NCBI RefSeq assembly: GCF_024171865.1
Contig: NZ_JAMTCN010000011.1
Span: forward strand, 80,926 to 144,925
DNA length: 64,000 bases
Direction: 5' to 3'
Source: Prauserella aidingensis
GTDB taxonomy: Bacteria; Actinomycetota; Actinomycetes; Mycobacteriales; Pseudonocardiaceae
The position numbers and the translations under genes were made by a program. Under the pieces are notes generated by a model. It saw nothing but the letters and a program-made list of their open reading frames with translations. It did no database searches and was not told the DNA's origin. Shown here piece after piece: positions 50,738 to 64,000 of this stretch (position 1 is the first letter of the stretch; every line of letters starts with the position of its first letter).

Positions 50738-51226
50738 TCAGTCCTCCTTGGAGGGACGGGCCTCGGGAGGAAGGACACCCCAGTCGATGAGCTGTTCGGT
50801 CAGCTCGCCGGGCGTCATGTCGTAGATGATCGCCAGCGACCGCAGGTCCTCGGTCCGGATGGACAGGACCTTGCCGTTGTAGTCGCCGCGCTGGCTCTGG
50901 ATGGTCGCTGCGTAGCGCGCGAGCGGCCCGACCTTCTCCGCGGGCAGCTGCTGGAGCCGCTCGAGGTTGATGACGATCTTCGTCGCGGGTTCGGCGCCGG
51001 ACGGCACACGGCCCTCGGGCAGGAGCTCGACCACGGGCACGCCGTAGAAGTCGGCCAGCTCGGCCAGCTTCTGGACGGTCACGGCACGGTCGCCCCGTTC
51101 GTAGGAGCCCACCACGACCGCCTTCCAGCGGCCGCCGGACTTCTGCTCGACTCCATGCAGGGACAGGCCCTGTTGCTGGCGGATGCCGCGGAGCTTCGCC
51201 CCGAGCGCCTTGGCGTAATCGCCCAT
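50738..51226 (-). CDS. bldD: Developmental regulator BldD (XRE family, c-di-GMP-binding)
   Basis: BldD is the master repressor of sporulation genes in Streptomyces; c-di-GMP dimerises it through its C-terminal domain. The 162-residue product has an N-terminal HTH (about 3-70) with GLSLHGVEQKSGGRWKAVVVGSYERG, and the c-di-GMP signature RxD-X8-RxxD intact as RGD (113-115) and RTED (124-127). Start ATG 51226 gives MGDYAKALGAKLR, as in Streptomyces. The gene is divergent from pyrR with 323 bp between. The intact signature suggests c-di-GMP control in this organism too. Confidence 0.96.
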   Translation of the reverse strand: MGDYAKALGAKLRGIRQQQGLSLHGVEQKSGGRWKAVVVGSYERGDRAVTVQKLAELADFYGVPVVELLPEGRVPSGAEPATKIVINLERLQQLPAEKVGPLARYAATIQSQRGDYNGKVLSIRTEDLRSLAIIYDMTPGELTEQLIDWGVLPPEARPSKED

Positions 51227-51283
51227 GTGGTGGTTCTCCGTTTCCTTGCCCCGGATCGGCCCGGCTGACCGACAGGGAACTCG

Positions 51284-51311
51284 TGAGTCGAATACTCAGA
51301 GTAATGGTTAC
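51284..51311 (-). promoter_or_regulatory. Palindromes upstream of bldD, candidate BldD autoregulatory sites
   Basis: TGAGT-N5-ACTCA (51284-51298) and GTAA-TGG-TTAC (51301-51311) are adjacent inverted repeats 58-85 nt upstream of the bldD start. BldD boxes are short inverted repeats resembling AGTNA-n-TNACT, and BldD represses its own gene in Streptomyces. Assignment is by position and shape. Confidence 0.45.
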
Positions 51312-51516
51312 GCGTTGTCGTCACCAGGTCAAGCAGGTCGTCGCACCCGGTGAGTTGTTTGCCACAGATGGACCACTCGTTCGGGGAGCCGGTGACGGCT
51401 GCTACCGTCTGTGCCGGACCTCCGAAAGTAGGGGGCGGACAACCAGCAGGGCACGCAGTCGAGGCCGAACACGTCCGGCCTGCGCAGCCTTCACAGATCC
51501 GACAGTCCTTTAAAGA

Positions 51517-52170
<654 letters not shown>

Positions 52171-53097
52171 ATGCGGGACCTGCTCACCACCGACGGGCTC
52201 GGCCGCGACGAGGCCACCGCGATCCTGGACACGGCCGACGAACTCAAGCGGACGCTGCTCGGCCGCGAGGTTCGCAAGCTCCCGACGCTGCGCGGGCGCA
52301 CCGTCATCACGATGTTCTACGAGAACTCCACGCGTACCCGGGTCTCGTTCGAGATCGCGGGCAAGTGGATGAGCGCCGACGTGGTCAACGTGTCGGCGGG
52401 CGGATCATCGGTCGGCAAGGGCGAATCGCTGCGGGACACCGCGCTGACGCTGTCGGCAGCGGGCGCGGACTGCGTGATCGTCCGTCACCCGGCCTCGGGA
52501 GCGCCGCACCGGCTGTCCGGGTGGCTCGCCGACACCCGCACGTCCGTGGTCAACGCGGGTGACGGCATGCACGAGCACCCCACCCAGGCGCTGCTCGACG
52601 CGGCGACCCTCCGCGAGCGGCTCGGGGGTATCGAAGGCAGGCGCATCGCGATCGTCGGCGACGTGCTGCACAGCCGGGTCGCCCGTTCGAACGTGCACCT
52701 GCTGACCACTCTCGGCGCCGAGGTGGTGCTCGTCGCACCGCCGACACTGGTGCCCCGTGGCGTGGAACAGTGGCCGGTGACCACGGCGTTCGACCTGGAT
52801 TCACAGCTTCCCGGCCTCGACGCGGTGATGATGCTGCGCGTGCAGGCCGAACGGATGCGCGGCGGTTTCTTCCCGTCGGCGCGGGAGTACTCGATCGCGT
52901 ACGGGCTCAGCGAGAAGCGGCTCGCGATGCTGCCGGATCACGCCGTCGTGCTGCACCCGGGGCCGATGCTGCGAGGGATGGAGATCGCCTCGCCGGTGGC
53001 GGACAGCCCGCGGGCCGCCGTCACCGATCAGGTCTCCAACGGCGTCCACGTGCGCATGGCCGTGCTGTACCACCTGCTGGCAGGGGAAGAACTATGA
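52171..53097 (+). CDS. pyrB: Aspartate carbamoyltransferase catalytic subunit
   Basis: PyrB forms carbamoyl aspartate. The 308-residue product has [17 protein letters not shown] (carbamoyl phosphate loop), [30 protein letters not shown], and [12 protein letters not shown]. No pyrI regulatory chain is present, as normal in actinobacteria. ATG 52171 abuts the pyrR stop; the stop overlaps pyrC (ATGA). Confidence 0.97.
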   Translation: MRDLLTTDGLGRDEATAILDTADELKRTLLGREVRKLPTLRGRTVITMFYENSTRTRVSFEIAGKWMSADVVNVSAGGSSVGKGESLRDTALTLSAAGADCVIVRHPASGAPHRLSGWLADTRTSVVNAGDGMHEHPTQALLDAATLRERLGGIEGRRIAIVGDVLHSRVARSNVHLLTTLGAEVVLVAPPTLVPRGVEQWPVTTAFDLDSQLPGLDAVMMLRVQAERMRGGFFPSAREYSIAYGLSEKRLAMLPDHAVVLHPGPMLRGMEIASPVADSPRAAVTDQVSNGVHVRMAVLYHLLAGEEL

Positions 53098-54392
53098 CGG
53101 AGCTGCTGATCACGGGTGCCCGGCCGTACGGCGAGGGCGACCCCGTGGACGTCCTCGTGGCCGACGGGGTCATCGCCGAGATCGGTGAGCGCGGCGCGGT
53201 GCGGGCGCCGTCCTCGGCCGAGGTGCTCGACGCCGCGGGGCAGGTGCTGCTGCCCGGGCTCGTCGACCTCCACACCCATCTGCGTGAGCCCGGCCGGGAG
53301 GACACGGAGACGATCGAATCCGGGTCGAGGGCCGCGGCGCTCGGCGGCTACACGGCCGTGTTCGCGATGGCCAACACCGACCCGGTGGCCGACAACGCGC
53401 TGGTCGCGGGCCACGTGCTGCGGCGTGGCCGGGAGGTGGGCCTGGTCGACGTTCACCCGGTCGGGGCGGTCACGGTCGGGTTGGCCGGGGAGCGGCTGGC
53501 GGAGATCGGCACCATGGCGACCGGCGAGGCCGGGGTGCGGCTCTTCTCCGACGACGGGAAGTGCGTGGCGGACCCGCTGCTGATGCGGCGCGCGTTGGAG
53601 TACTCGACGTCGCTCGGCGTGGTGATCGCCCAGCACGCGGAGGAGCCGCGGCTGACCGACGGCGCGCAGGCGCACGAAGGGGAAGGCGCGTCGCGGCTCG
53701 GGTACGTGGGCTGGCCCGCGTCGGCCGAGGAGTCGATCGTCGCCCGCGACTGCGTGCTCGCGCGCCACGCCGGCGCGCGACTCCACGTCTGCCACGTGTC
53801 CACCACCGGTACTGTGGACGTGCTGAGCTGGGCGAAGGGGCTCGGCGTCGACGTCTCGGCCGAGGTGACGCCGCACCATCTGCTGCTCACCGACGAGCGC
53901 CTCGAGACCTACGACCCGGTGAACAAGGTGAACCCGCCGCTGCGGGCGCAGCGGGACACCGAGCGGCTGCGGCAGGCACTGGCGGACGGGGTCCTGGACT
54001 GCGTCGCCACGGACCACGCGCCCCACGCCGAGCAGGACAAGAGCTGCGAGTGGGACGCCGCGCGCCCGGGGATGCTGGGTCTGCAGACGGCGCTGTCGAT
54101 CGTCGCGGACACGATGGTGCGCACGGGGCTGCTGGACTGGCGCGGCGTGGCTCGGGTGATGAGCGAGCGGCCCGCGGAGATCGCCGGACTGCCGGATCAG
54201 GGACGGCCGCTGGCGGAAGGCGAGCCTGCGAACCTGGTGCTCGTCGATCCGGACGCCGAATGGACCGTGCGGGGCGGGAAGCTGGCGAGTATCGCGGACA
54301 ACACTCCGTACGACGGGATGCGACTGCCCGCCGTGGTGACGGCCACGCTGTTGCGTGGGCGCCTCACGGCTCGTGAAGGGAAGAGTGACTGA
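53094..54392 (+). CDS. pyrC: Dihydroorotase
   Basis: PyrC closes carbamoyl aspartate to dihydroorotate. The 432-residue class I enzyme has [22 protein letters not shown] (zinc His pair), [37 protein letters not shown], and [18 protein letters not shown] (catalytic Asp). It ends one base into the next gene (TGATG). Fifth domains are typical of Gram-positive forms. Confidence 0.97.
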   Translation: MTELLITGARPYGEGDPVDVLVADGVIAEIGERGAVRAPSSAEVLDAAGQVLLPGLVDLHTHLREPGREDTETIESGSRAAALGGYTAVFAMANTDPVADNALVAGHVLRRGREVGLVDVHPVGAVTVGLAGERLAEIGTMATGEAGVRLFSDDGKCVADPLLMRRALEYSTSLGVVIAQHAEEPRLTDGAQAHEGEGASRLGYVGWPASAEESIVARDCVLARHAGARLHVCHVSTTGTVDVLSWAKGLGVDVSAEVTPHHLLLTDERLETYDPVNKVNPPLRAQRDTERLRQALADGVLDCVATDHAPHAEQDKSCEWDAARPGMLGLQTALSIVADTMVRTGLLDWRGVARVMSERPAEIAGLPDQGRPLAEGEPANLVLVDPDAEWTVRGGKLASIADNTPYDGMRLPAVVTATLLRGRLTAREGKSD

Positions 54393-54946
54393 TGGACAGG
54401 CTGTTGCTGACGCTGGTGTTCGTCGCGCTGCTGGTGCTGTGCGTGTACGGCATGTGGAAGGGCTGGCGACGACAGGCGCGGGCGCAGAGCGTGCGCATCC
54501 CTCCGTTCCCCGCGCCCCCTGCCGAGCCGGGGACGCCGCTGCTGGAGACGCCGGGCCTGTACGTGACGACGACGTACGCGGGCCGCTGGCAGGAGCGCAT
54601 CGTGACCCGCGGTGCGGGCCTGCGCGGCCCGGCGACGCTCCGGCTGTACGACGACGGCATCGACGTCGACCGCGACGGCATGCTGAGCTTCCGGATTCCG
54701 CGCGAGGCGATCACCGGCATCGCCACCGGCAAGGGCATGGCGGGCAAGGTCATGGGGACCGACAGCCTGCTGATCGTGACCTGGCGTGCGGGTGGGTCCG
54801 ACGACGCCGTCGAACTCGACACGGGATTCCGTGCCGACGACCGCGGCGTCTATCCGAAGTGGATCGCACAGGTCGAACGCGCCTCGGAGGGCGAGGCCGG
54901 GACCGAGAGCGACGACGAGCGCATCGTGGGAGGTGCACAGGCATGA
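54392..54946 (+). CDS. Conserved membrane protein of the pyr operon (Rv1382-like)
   Basis: The 184-residue product has one N-terminal transmembrane segment (about 3-22), then a soluble beta-rich domain (TPGLYVTTTYAGRW, TLRLYDDGIDVDRDGMLSFRIPREAITGI, GADRGVYPKW-like ending). Its place between pyrC and carA is conserved in Mycobacterium and Streptomyces, but its role in pyrimidine synthesis is unknown. It overlaps pyrC by 1 nt and carA by 4 nt, so it is co-expressed with them. Confidence 0.85.
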   Translation: MDRLLLTLVFVALLVLCVYGMWKGWRRQARAQSVRIPPFPAPPAEPGTPLLETPGLYVTTTYAGRWQERIVTRGAGLRGPATLRLYDDGIDVDRDGMLSFRIPREAITGIATGKGMAGKVMGTDSLLIVTWRAGGSDDAVELDTGFRADDRGVYPKWIAQVERASEGEAGTESDDERIVGGAQA

Positions 54947-56093
54947 GCGCGACACGCACTCCGGCGGCACTCGTGCTCGAGGACGGCCGGATCTTCCGGG
55001 GCAGCGCCTACGGGGCACAGGGCCGCACTCTCGGCGAGGTGGTCTTCTGCACCGGCATGACCGGGTACCAGGAGACGTTGACCGACCCCTCGTACCGCAG
55101 GCAGATCGTCGTGCAGACGGCACCGCAGATCGGCAACACCGGGTGGAACGACGAGGACGACGAGTCGTCCCGCATCTGGGTGGCGGGCTACGTGGTCCGC
55201 GACCCCGCGCGGACGCCGTCGAGCTGGCGGTCGAAGCGCGGGCTGGACGAGGAGCTGGCGGCGCAGGACGTCGTCGGGATCTCCGATGTGGACACCCGCA
55301 CCCTCACCCGGCACATCCGCGAGCACGGCGCCATGCGCGCAGGCGTGTTCTCCGGTGACGGCCTGGTGGCCGACGACGAGATGGTCGCCGCCGTCGCCGC
55401 GAGCCCGGCGATGGCGGGGGCCGACCTCGCGGGCGAGGTGACGACGGCGCAGCCGTACGTCGTGCCCGCGGTCGGCGAGACCCGCTTCCGCGTCGCGGCG
55501 CTGGACCTGGGCATCAAGGCGAACACGCCGCGGCAGCTGGCCCGGCGGGGGATCGAGGTGCACGTGCTGCCCGCGACCTCCACGGTCGACGACCTGCTGG
55601 CCGTGGGCGCCGACGGGGTGTTCCTGTCGAACGGTCCCGGCGACCCGGAGACGCAGAGCCACGCGATCGAGCTGACGAAGGCGACCCTGCAGCGCGAGAT
55701 CCCGCTGTTCGGCATCTGCTTCGGCAACCAGATCCTCGGCCGCGCGCTGGGGCTGGGCACGTACAAGATGCGTTACGGCCACCGCGGCATCAACATCCCG
55801 GTGATCGACGCGGCGACCGGTCGGGTCGCGATCACCGCGCAGAATCACGGGTTCGCCCTCGAAGGGGAACCGGGCGGGCGGTTCGACTCGCCGTTCGGCA
55901 CCGCCGAGGTGAGTCACCACTGTGCCAACGACGGCACGGTCGAAGGCCTGCGCTGTGTGGACGTGCCCGCGTTCTCGGTGCAGTACCACCCCGAGGCCGC
56001 CGCGGGCCCGCACGACGCGAACCCGCTGTTCGACGACTTCGTCTCACTCATGCACAGCCGCAGGCCGAGCACGGCACAGGAGGCGCGCCAGTA

Positions 56094-56094
<1 letters not shown>
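54943..56094 (+). CDS. carA: Carbamoyl-phosphate synthase small (glutaminase) subunit
   Basis: CarA supplies ammonia from glutamine to CarB. The 383-residue product has [44 protein letters not shown], the nucleophile motif [29 protein letters not shown], and [21 protein letters not shown] 54943 overlaps the membrane protein gene; the stop overlaps carB as TAATG. It serves both pyrimidine and arginine synthesis. Confidence 0.97.
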
Positions 56095-59422
<3,328 letters not shown>

Positions 59423-59426
<4 letters not shown>

Positions 59427-60268
59427 CCGAGCGGTTCGGGGGCCGGCTGGCCCGCGTCGTCACCGCGCGCGGGCCGCTGTGCGCCGGCATCGACCCGCAT
59501 CCGGGGCTGCTGGCCGAGTGGGGACTGCCCGCCGACGTCACCGGCCTCGAACGGTTCGCGCTGACGGCCACGGAGGCGCTCGCCGGTGAGGCCGCGGTGG
59601 TCAAACCCCAGTCGGCGTTCTTCGAGGCCCACGGTGCGGCCGGAGTGGCCGTTCTGGAACGGGTCGTCGCCGAGTGCCGGGACGCCGGTGCGCTCGTGCT
59701 GCTCGACGTGAAGCGGGGCGACATCGGCTCGACGATGGCCGCGTACGCGACCGCCTACCTGTCCGACGGTTCGCCGTTGGCCGCGGACGCCGTCACGGTG
59801 TCGCCGTACCTCGGGTTCGGGGCGCTGGAGCCGGCGTTCGAGGCCGCGGCGGCCTCGGGCAGGGGAGTGTTCGTGCTCGCCCGCACGTCGAACCCGGACG
59901 GTGAGGCGCTGCAGCGGGCCGACGCGGGCGGCCGGTCGGTCGCCCAGTCCATTGTGGATGACGCGGCGGTCCGTAACGCCGGCGCCGAGCCGCTGGGTGA
60001 TGTCGGCGTCGTCGTGGGTGCGACGAACGTCCCTGGTGAGCTTCGCCTCGCCGAGCTGAACGGGCCGGTGCTCGCGCCCGGTTTCGGTGCCCAGGGTGCG
60101 ACGGCGGCCGACCTCGCGACCGTGTTCGGGTCCGCGCTGCCCGCCGTGGTGCCCGCCTCGTCACGGGCACTGCTGCGGTGCGGTCCGGACGTCGGAGCCA
60201 TGCGCGGAGAGGTGCGCCGCGTGCAGGCCGATCTGGCGGCCGCCGCGGGGTCCGACGGACCGGCGTGA
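59423..60268 (+). CDS. pyrF: Orotidine 5'-phosphate decarboxylase (long, type 2)
   Basis: PyrF converts OMP to UMP. The 281-residue product is the longer actinobacterial type: [32 protein letters not shown], and [22 protein letters not shown] with the catalytic Lys/Asp network (DxKRGD). GTG 59423 overlaps carB. pyrD and pyrE are not in the window. Last gene of the operon. Confidence 0.96.
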
Positions 60269-60628
60269 GGCCGGTTTTCCGGTTCGCGTACGCGAATGGA
60301 AGCCCTGGTCGAAGCCGATGTTGATCTTGCACTAGGCTGTCGGAGCAAGTGGCGCAGCGGGGGCAGGCGGTGCCACATTCGCCCGCATCCGGCGACGGGA
60401 ATTCCGGCCTTGTGCCGTCCCGCGTCGGCCGCTGTGGGTAGGGTCTTCCCCGGTGCGAGTGCCGCGGCCTCCAGTCGCGGCACTCCGGGAGCGGATCGGC
60501 CGCGTGTGCGGGCATTTTCCGGCACGCACAGGCCGGGTTCAGCGCTCACCCCCGCATTGTGAGTCCAGGTCAGGGGTGGGTACGGTCGCCACACCCACCC
60601 AGAATTTTGAGTAATACCGGAGGAAAAC
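60269..60628 (+). other. Region between pyrF and mihF (360 bp)
   Basis: No convincing gene. It contains -10-like hexamers TAGGCT (60333-60338) and TAGGGT (60439-60444), an inverted repeat GGTGGGT / ACCCACC (60575-60581, 60593-60599), an AT-rich stretch near 60602-60617 and the mihF Shine-Dalgarno GGAGG. The start of transcription for mihF is probably here. Confidence 0.55.
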
Positions 60629-60946
60629 GTGGCACTTCCCCAGCTCACCGAGGAACAGCGTGCTGCGGCGCTGGAGAAGGCCGCCGCCGCCCGTCGCGCC
60701 CGCGCGGAGCTCAAGGAGCGGCTCAAGCGCGGCGGTACGACCCTCGACGATGTGCTGAAGCAGGCCGACGAGGACGAGGTGCTCGGCAAGATGAAGGTCT
60801 CCGCACTGCTGGAGGCCCTGCCGGGCGTGGGCAAGGTACGTGCACAGCAGACGATGGAGCGCCTCGAGATCGCGGCCAGCCGTCGTCTGCGCGGCCTCGG
60901 TGAACGGCAGCGCAAGGCGCTGCTCACCGAGTTCAGCGGCGAGTGA
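60629..60946 (+). CDS. mihF: Integration host factor, actinobacterial type (mIHF/sIHF)
   Basis: mIHF is a nucleoid-associated protein essential in mycobacteria. The 105-residue product begins [35 protein letters not shown] and has the helix-turn-helix core [28 protein letters not shown], both diagnostic. GTG 60629 has GGAGG 7 nt upstream. It overlaps gmk by 4 nt. Unrelated in sequence to E. coli IHF. Confidence 0.96.
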   Translation: MALPQLTEEQRAAALEKAAAARRARAELKERLKRGGTTLDDVLKQADEDEVLGKMKVSALLEALPGVGKVRAQQTMERLEIAASRRLRGLGERQRKALLTEFSGE

Positions 60947-61596
60947 GCGAGCAGCGACAGCGCGGCTCGAACCAGGCCGGCGTGCGCGGCGGCCGGAGGG
61001 CATCCGGTGAGCCGGTGCCGGGCACGACCGCCCGGCGCCGGCTCACCGTCGTCTCGGGCCCGTCCGGGGTCGGCAAATCGAGCGTGGTCGGCGAGCTGCG
61101 CGCACTCGATCCGGACATCTACTTCAGCATCTCCACGACCACACGGGCTCCGCGCGAGGGCGAGGTCGACGGGGCGCACTACCACTTCGTCGACCGCGCG
61201 ACGTTCGACCGGATGATCGCCGACGGGCAGTTCCTCGAGTACGCGGAGTTCGCGGGCAACTGCTACGGCACGCCCCGCGCACCGGTCGACCGAGCCCTCG
61301 ACCAGGGCAGGCCCGCGGTGCTCGAGATCGAGCTCCAGGGCGCACGCCAGGTGCGTGAGGCGATGCCCGACGCGCAGCTGGTGATGCTGCTGCCGCCGTC
61401 GTGGGGTGAACTGGTCGACCGGCTCACCGGGCGCGGCACCGAGGCCATGGAGGCCGTGCAGGCACGGCTCGGCGAGGCCGAACGCGAACTCGCGGCGGCC
61501 AGCGAGTTCGACGCGCAGGTCGTCAATGCCGATGTGAAGACCGCCGCGCGGGAGTTGTTAGACTTGGTCAGAGGCCCGTCCGGGTCGCAGGACTGA
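60943..61596 (+). CDS. gmk: Guanylate kinase
   Basis: Gmk phosphorylates GMP to GDP. The 217-residue product has a Gly/Arg-rich leader (about 1-30), the P-loop [17 protein letters not shown], the GMP-binding [22 protein letters not shown], and [18 protein letters not shown] 60943 overlaps mihF. Length is typical for actinobacteria. Confidence 0.97.
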   Translation: MSEQRQRGSNQAGVRGGRRASGEPVPGTTARRRLTVVSGPSGVGKSSVVGELRALDPDIYFSISTTTRAPREGEVDGAHYHFVDRATFDRMIADGQFLEYAEFAGNCYGTPRAPVDRALDQGRPAVLEIELQGARQVREAMPDAQLVMLLPPSWGELVDRLTGRGTEAMEAVQARLGEAERELAAASEFDAQVVNADVKTAARELLDLVRGPSGSQD

Positions 61597-61714
61597 GTCC
61601 GGGGACGCACCTCGGGTACGTCCCGCCGGTCCACCCGGCCGTCGGACCCGGGTCGACACGGACCGGCCGACACAGAACTTCCGACACCGACCCTTCCGCA
61701 GATTCGGAGCAGTA

Positions 61715-61990
61715 GTGACCGCGTTCACGTTGGGCCCGCAGAGCGAGCAGCTCGAGGGCATCACGAACCCGCCCATCGACGACCTGCTCGACAAGGTCAG
61801 CTCCAAGTACGCGCTCGTGGTCTACTCGGCCAAGCGCGCCCGCCAGATCAACGACTACTACGCGCAGCTCGGCGAGGGTCTGCTCGAGTACGTCGGCCCG
61901 CTCGTCGAGCCGGGCCCGCGGGAGAAGCCGCTGTCGATCGCGCTTCGGGAGATCCACGCGGGTCTGCTGGAGCACACGGAAGGCGAGTGA
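61715..61990 (+). CDS. rpoZ: RNA polymerase omega subunit
   Basis: Omega helps assembly of the polymerase. The 91-residue product has [41 protein letters not shown], the conserved core, and [20 protein letters not shown] 61715 is separated from gmk by 118 bp, with an overlapping weak GGAG. It is followed by a strong terminator. Confidence 0.95.
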   Translation: MTAFTLGPQSEQLEGITNPPIDDLLDKVSSKYALVVYSAKRARQINDYYAQLGEGLLEYVGPLVEPGPREKPLSIALREIHAGLLEHTEGE

Positions 61991-62010
61991 GCCGACGGTT
62001 CACCCGACGT

Positions 62011-62065
62011 GACGAAACCGGCGACGCCGGCCACCGCCCGACGGTGCCGGTCGCCGGTTTTCGTC
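62011..62065 (+). terminator. Strong stem-loop terminator after rpoZ
   Basis: GACGAAACCGGCGAC (62011-62025) pairs with GTCGCCGGTTTTCGTC (62050-62065) with one bulged T, enclosing a second stem (CCGGCCACCG / CGGTGCCGG). It lies 20 nt after the rpoZ stop and ends the mihF-gmk-rpoZ unit. Confidence 0.75.
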
Positions 62066-62149
62066 GTCTCGGACCGTCCGCGTGACGCCCCGCACGTTGC
62101 GGCGCGGCCGGTTGCGGCGCGACGACCGGGGCCGTAGGACCTACTGACT

Positions 62150-63376
62150 ATGAAGCGGATCGTTCTCGGGGTCGGCGGTGGCATCGCGGCCTACAAGGCG
62201 TGCGAGGTCCTGCGCGGACTCACCGAATCCGGCCACGACGTCCGCGTCGTGCCCACCGACGCGGCGCTGGAGTTCGTCGGCGCGGCGACGTTCGAAGCGC
62301 TGTCCGGACACCCGGTGCACACGGGCGTGTTCACCGCGGTCCACGAGGTGCAGCACGTGCGTATCGGCCAGGAGGCGGACCTGGTCGTGGTCGTGCCCGC
62401 CACCGCCGATCTGCTCGCGCGTGCCGCCCACGGCCGCGCCGACGACCTGCTCACCGGCACACTCCTGACGGCCCGGTGCCCGGTGGCGTTCTTCCCCGCG
62501 ATGCACACCGAGATGTGGGAGCACCCGGCGACGCGCGACAACGTCGCCACCCTGCGGTCCCGCGGCGCCGTCGTCGCCGAGCCCGCCGCGGGCAGGCTCA
62601 CCGGCGCGGACAGCGGCAAGGGCCGCCTCGCCGATCCGCGGGAGATCGTTGACGTCGCCCGGTTGCTGCTCGCGCGGGGCGACGCGCTGCCGCGCGACCT
62701 GGAGGGTCGCCACGTGGTCGTCTCCGCGGGCGGCACGCGGGAGCCCCTGGACCCGGTGCGGCATCTCGGCAACCGATCCTCGGGCAAACAGGGCTACGCA
62801 CTCGCGCGCGTGGCGGCCCAGCGGGGCGCCAGGGTGACGCTCGTGTCCGCCCACACCGACGCGCTGCCCGAACCCGCGGGCGTCGACCTGGTGGACGTCT
62901 CGACGGCCGCGGAACTGGGGGAGGCCGTCGACGCGGCCGCCGCCGACGCCGACGTCGTGGTGATGGCTGCCGCGGTGGCCGACTTCCGCCCCGCGGGCAC
63001 GTCCGGCCACAAGATCAAGAAGAGCGACGACAACCCCGACCCGGTCCTCGAGCTGGAGCGCAACCGCGACGTGCTCGCCGGCCTCGTGGCGCGGAGGACG
63101 CCGGGACAGATCATCGTCGGGTTCGCCGCCGAGACCGGCGACGCCGAGGGCAGCGTGCTCGACCACGCCCGCGCCAAACTCGCCCGCAAGGGCTGCGACC
63201 TGCTCGTCGTCAACGCCGTCGGCGAGGGCGGGGCGTTCGACGCCGACGACAACACCGGGTGGCTGCTGGCCTCCGACGGCGCCGAGGACCGCATTCCGCT
63301 CGGGGCCAAGTCCGAACTCGCCGCCACGGTCTGGGACGCGGCCACGCGGTTGCTGGGCGGCGCTCCCACCCGGTGA
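62150..63376 (+). CDS. coaBC: Bifunctional phosphopantothenoylcysteine decarboxylase/synthetase
   Basis: CoaBC carries out two steps of coenzyme A synthesis. The 408-residue product has the CoaC flavin domain (VLGVGGGIAAYKACEVLRGL, VVPATADLLARAAHGRADD, FFPAMHTEMWEHPATRDN) and the CoaB domain from about 185 (VVVSAGGTREPLDPVRHLGNRSSGKQGYALA, KIKKSDD, IIVGFAAETGD, LLVVNAVGEG). ATG 62150 is used. Downstream of rpoZ and upstream of metK as in other actinobacteria. Confidence 0.96.
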   Translation: MKRIVLGVGGGIAAYKACEVLRGLTESGHDVRVVPTDAALEFVGAATFEALSGHPVHTGVFTAVHEVQHVRIGQEADLVVVVPATADLLARAAHGRADDLLTGTLLTARCPVAFFPAMHTEMWEHPATRDNVATLRSRGAVVAEPAAGRLTGADSGKGRLADPREIVDVARLLLARGDALPRDLEGRHVVVSAGGTREPLDPVRHLGNRSSGKQGYALARVAAQRGARVTLVSAHTDALPEPAGVDLVDVSTAAELGEAVDAAAADADVVVMAAAVADFRPAGTSGHKIKKSDDNPDPVLELERNRDVLAGLVARRTPGQIIVGFAAETGDAEGSVLDHARAKLARKGCDLLVVNAVGEGGAFDADDNTGWLLASDGAEDRIPLGAKSELAATVWDAATRLLGGAPTR

Positions 63377-63472
63377 CCCGCTCCGGCCTGCGCTTTCCCA
63401 GATAACGGGAGGTTCACGGGCGCCGCCGATAGAGTGAGGCCGTCCCCGATGTCGAGAGGTGAGGTGCAGCCG

Positions 63473-64000
63473 GTGGCCGCCGTGCAGGGCAGGTTGTTCA
63501 CGAGTGAGTCGGTGACTGAGGGTCACCCGGACAAGATTTGTGACGCGATCAGCGACACGATTTTGGATGCGATGTTGGCGCAGGATCCGCGGTCGCGGGT
63601 TGCGGTGGAGTCGATGGTGACGACCGGTCAGGTGCATGTGGCTGGTGAGGTGACCACGGCGGCGAACGTCGATACGACGGCGTTGGTGCGTCAGGCGGTG
63701 TTGGACATCGGGTATGACTCGTCGGAGAAGGGTTTCGACGGGGCGTCGTGTGGTGTGAGTGTGTCGATCGGGGCGCAGTCGCCGGATATTGCGCAGGGTG
63801 TGGACACGGCGTACGAGTCGCGTCTGGAGAACGCTCTGGATGATTTGGACAAGCAGGGCGCGGGTGATCAGGGCCTGATGTTCGGGTATGCCTGTTCGGA
63901 CACGCCGGAGTTGATGCCGTTGCCGATCGCGTTGGCGCATCGGTTGTCGTTGCGGCTCTCGCAGGTGCGGAAGAACGGGACGGTGCCGTATCTGCGTGCG
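63473..64000 (+). CDS. metK: S-adenosylmethionine synthetase, 3' end outside window
   Basis: MetK makes SAM from methionine and ATP. The visible 176 residues include [38 protein letters not shown], and the [21 protein letters not shown] region (read here with [10 protein letters not shown]). GTG 63473 is used, with GAGAGGTGAGG upstream; ATG 63449 and GTG 63482 are in frame. The codons differ sharply from all neighbours: 11 of 16 leucines are TTG and very few codons end in C, whereas coaBC next door is strongly C/G-ending. Confidence 0.95.
   Translation, partial: MAAVQGRLFTSESVTEGHPDKICDAISDTILDAMLAQDPRSRVAVESMVTTGQVHVAGEVTTAANVDTTALVRQAVLDIGYDSSEKGFDGASCGVSVSIGAQSPDIAQGVDTAYESRLENALDDLDKQGAGDQGLMFGYACSDTPELMPLPIALAHRLSLRLSQVRKNGTVPYLRA

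Noticed and set aside
63377..63472. Possible SAM riboswitch before metK
   Set aside because: The region is under 100 nt and I see no paired elements of any SAM riboswitch class; a covariance search (Infernal) would settle it.

Overview
The window is a high-GC (roughly 70%) chromosomal segment of an actinobacterium, most likely of the Pseudonocardiales (Saccharomonospora/Prauserella/Amycolatopsis-like). This is inferred from gene order, frequent GTG starts, tightly overlapping ATGA/GTGA operons, a BldD regulator with the c-di-GMP signature, an mIHF gene and an unusual number of intragenic minisatellites. I see no rRNA, tRNA, IS element, prophage or CRISPR array. Two genes run off the ends: an EF-G-like GTPase (left, minus strand) and metK (right, plus strand).

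Layout. 1-4.5 kb: EF-G-like gene, then pdxS, separated from its partner pdxT by an accessory islet (a VapBC-like toxin-antitoxin pair, and an XRE/cupin regulator divergent from azlCD). 4.7-16.4 kb: conserved block pdxT-yebC-(DUF4262)-ruvCAB-yajC-secDF-apt-rel, covering PLP synthesis, Holliday-junction processing (with a LexA-like box), protein export, purine salvage and the stringent response. 16.4-28.4 kb: enoyl-CoA hydratase, cyclophilin, a metallo-beta-lactamase-fold hydrolase with a repeat tail, membrane proteins including a YibE/F protein with a His-Gly repeat, aspS, an atypical kinase-like protein, an SGNH hydrolase and rarA. 28.5-35.8 kb: DUF948, a small membrane protein, alaS-ruvX-mltG-aroE. 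35.9-42.6 kb: more variable: secreted EEP-family phosphodiesterase/nuclease, 2-hydroxyacid dehydrogenase, serine hydrolase, a divergent GlcNAc/glucose-type PTS (EIIC versus EIIB-EIIA) with a DasR-type dre operator between them, and a prepilin peptidase. 42.6-50.6 kb: aroC-aroK-aroB-aroQ, a lipoprotein with a beta-propeller look, a B-4DMT protein, pepP-like peptidase, efp, nusB. 50.7-60.3 kb: bldD divergent from the complete de novo pyrimidine operon pyrR-pyrB-pyrC-membrane protein-carA-carB-pyrF, with a PyrR-binding-type hairpin over the pyrR Shine-Dalgarno. 60.6-64 kb: mihF-gmk-rpoZ, a strong terminator, coaBC and the start of metK.

Most of this is the conserved actinobacterial core (the same neighbourhoods occur around Mycobacterium Rv2606c-Rv2533c and Rv1379-Rv1392, and Streptomyces SCO1476-SCO1505, from memory). 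I do not see a clear new multi-gene system. The most interesting signals are regulatory (dre, SOS box, PyrR hairpin, a possible PdxR-type operator, bldD promoter palindromes), a set of in-frame tandem repeats in at least six genes, and a striking codon-usage break in metK (TTG-rich, G/T-ending codons).
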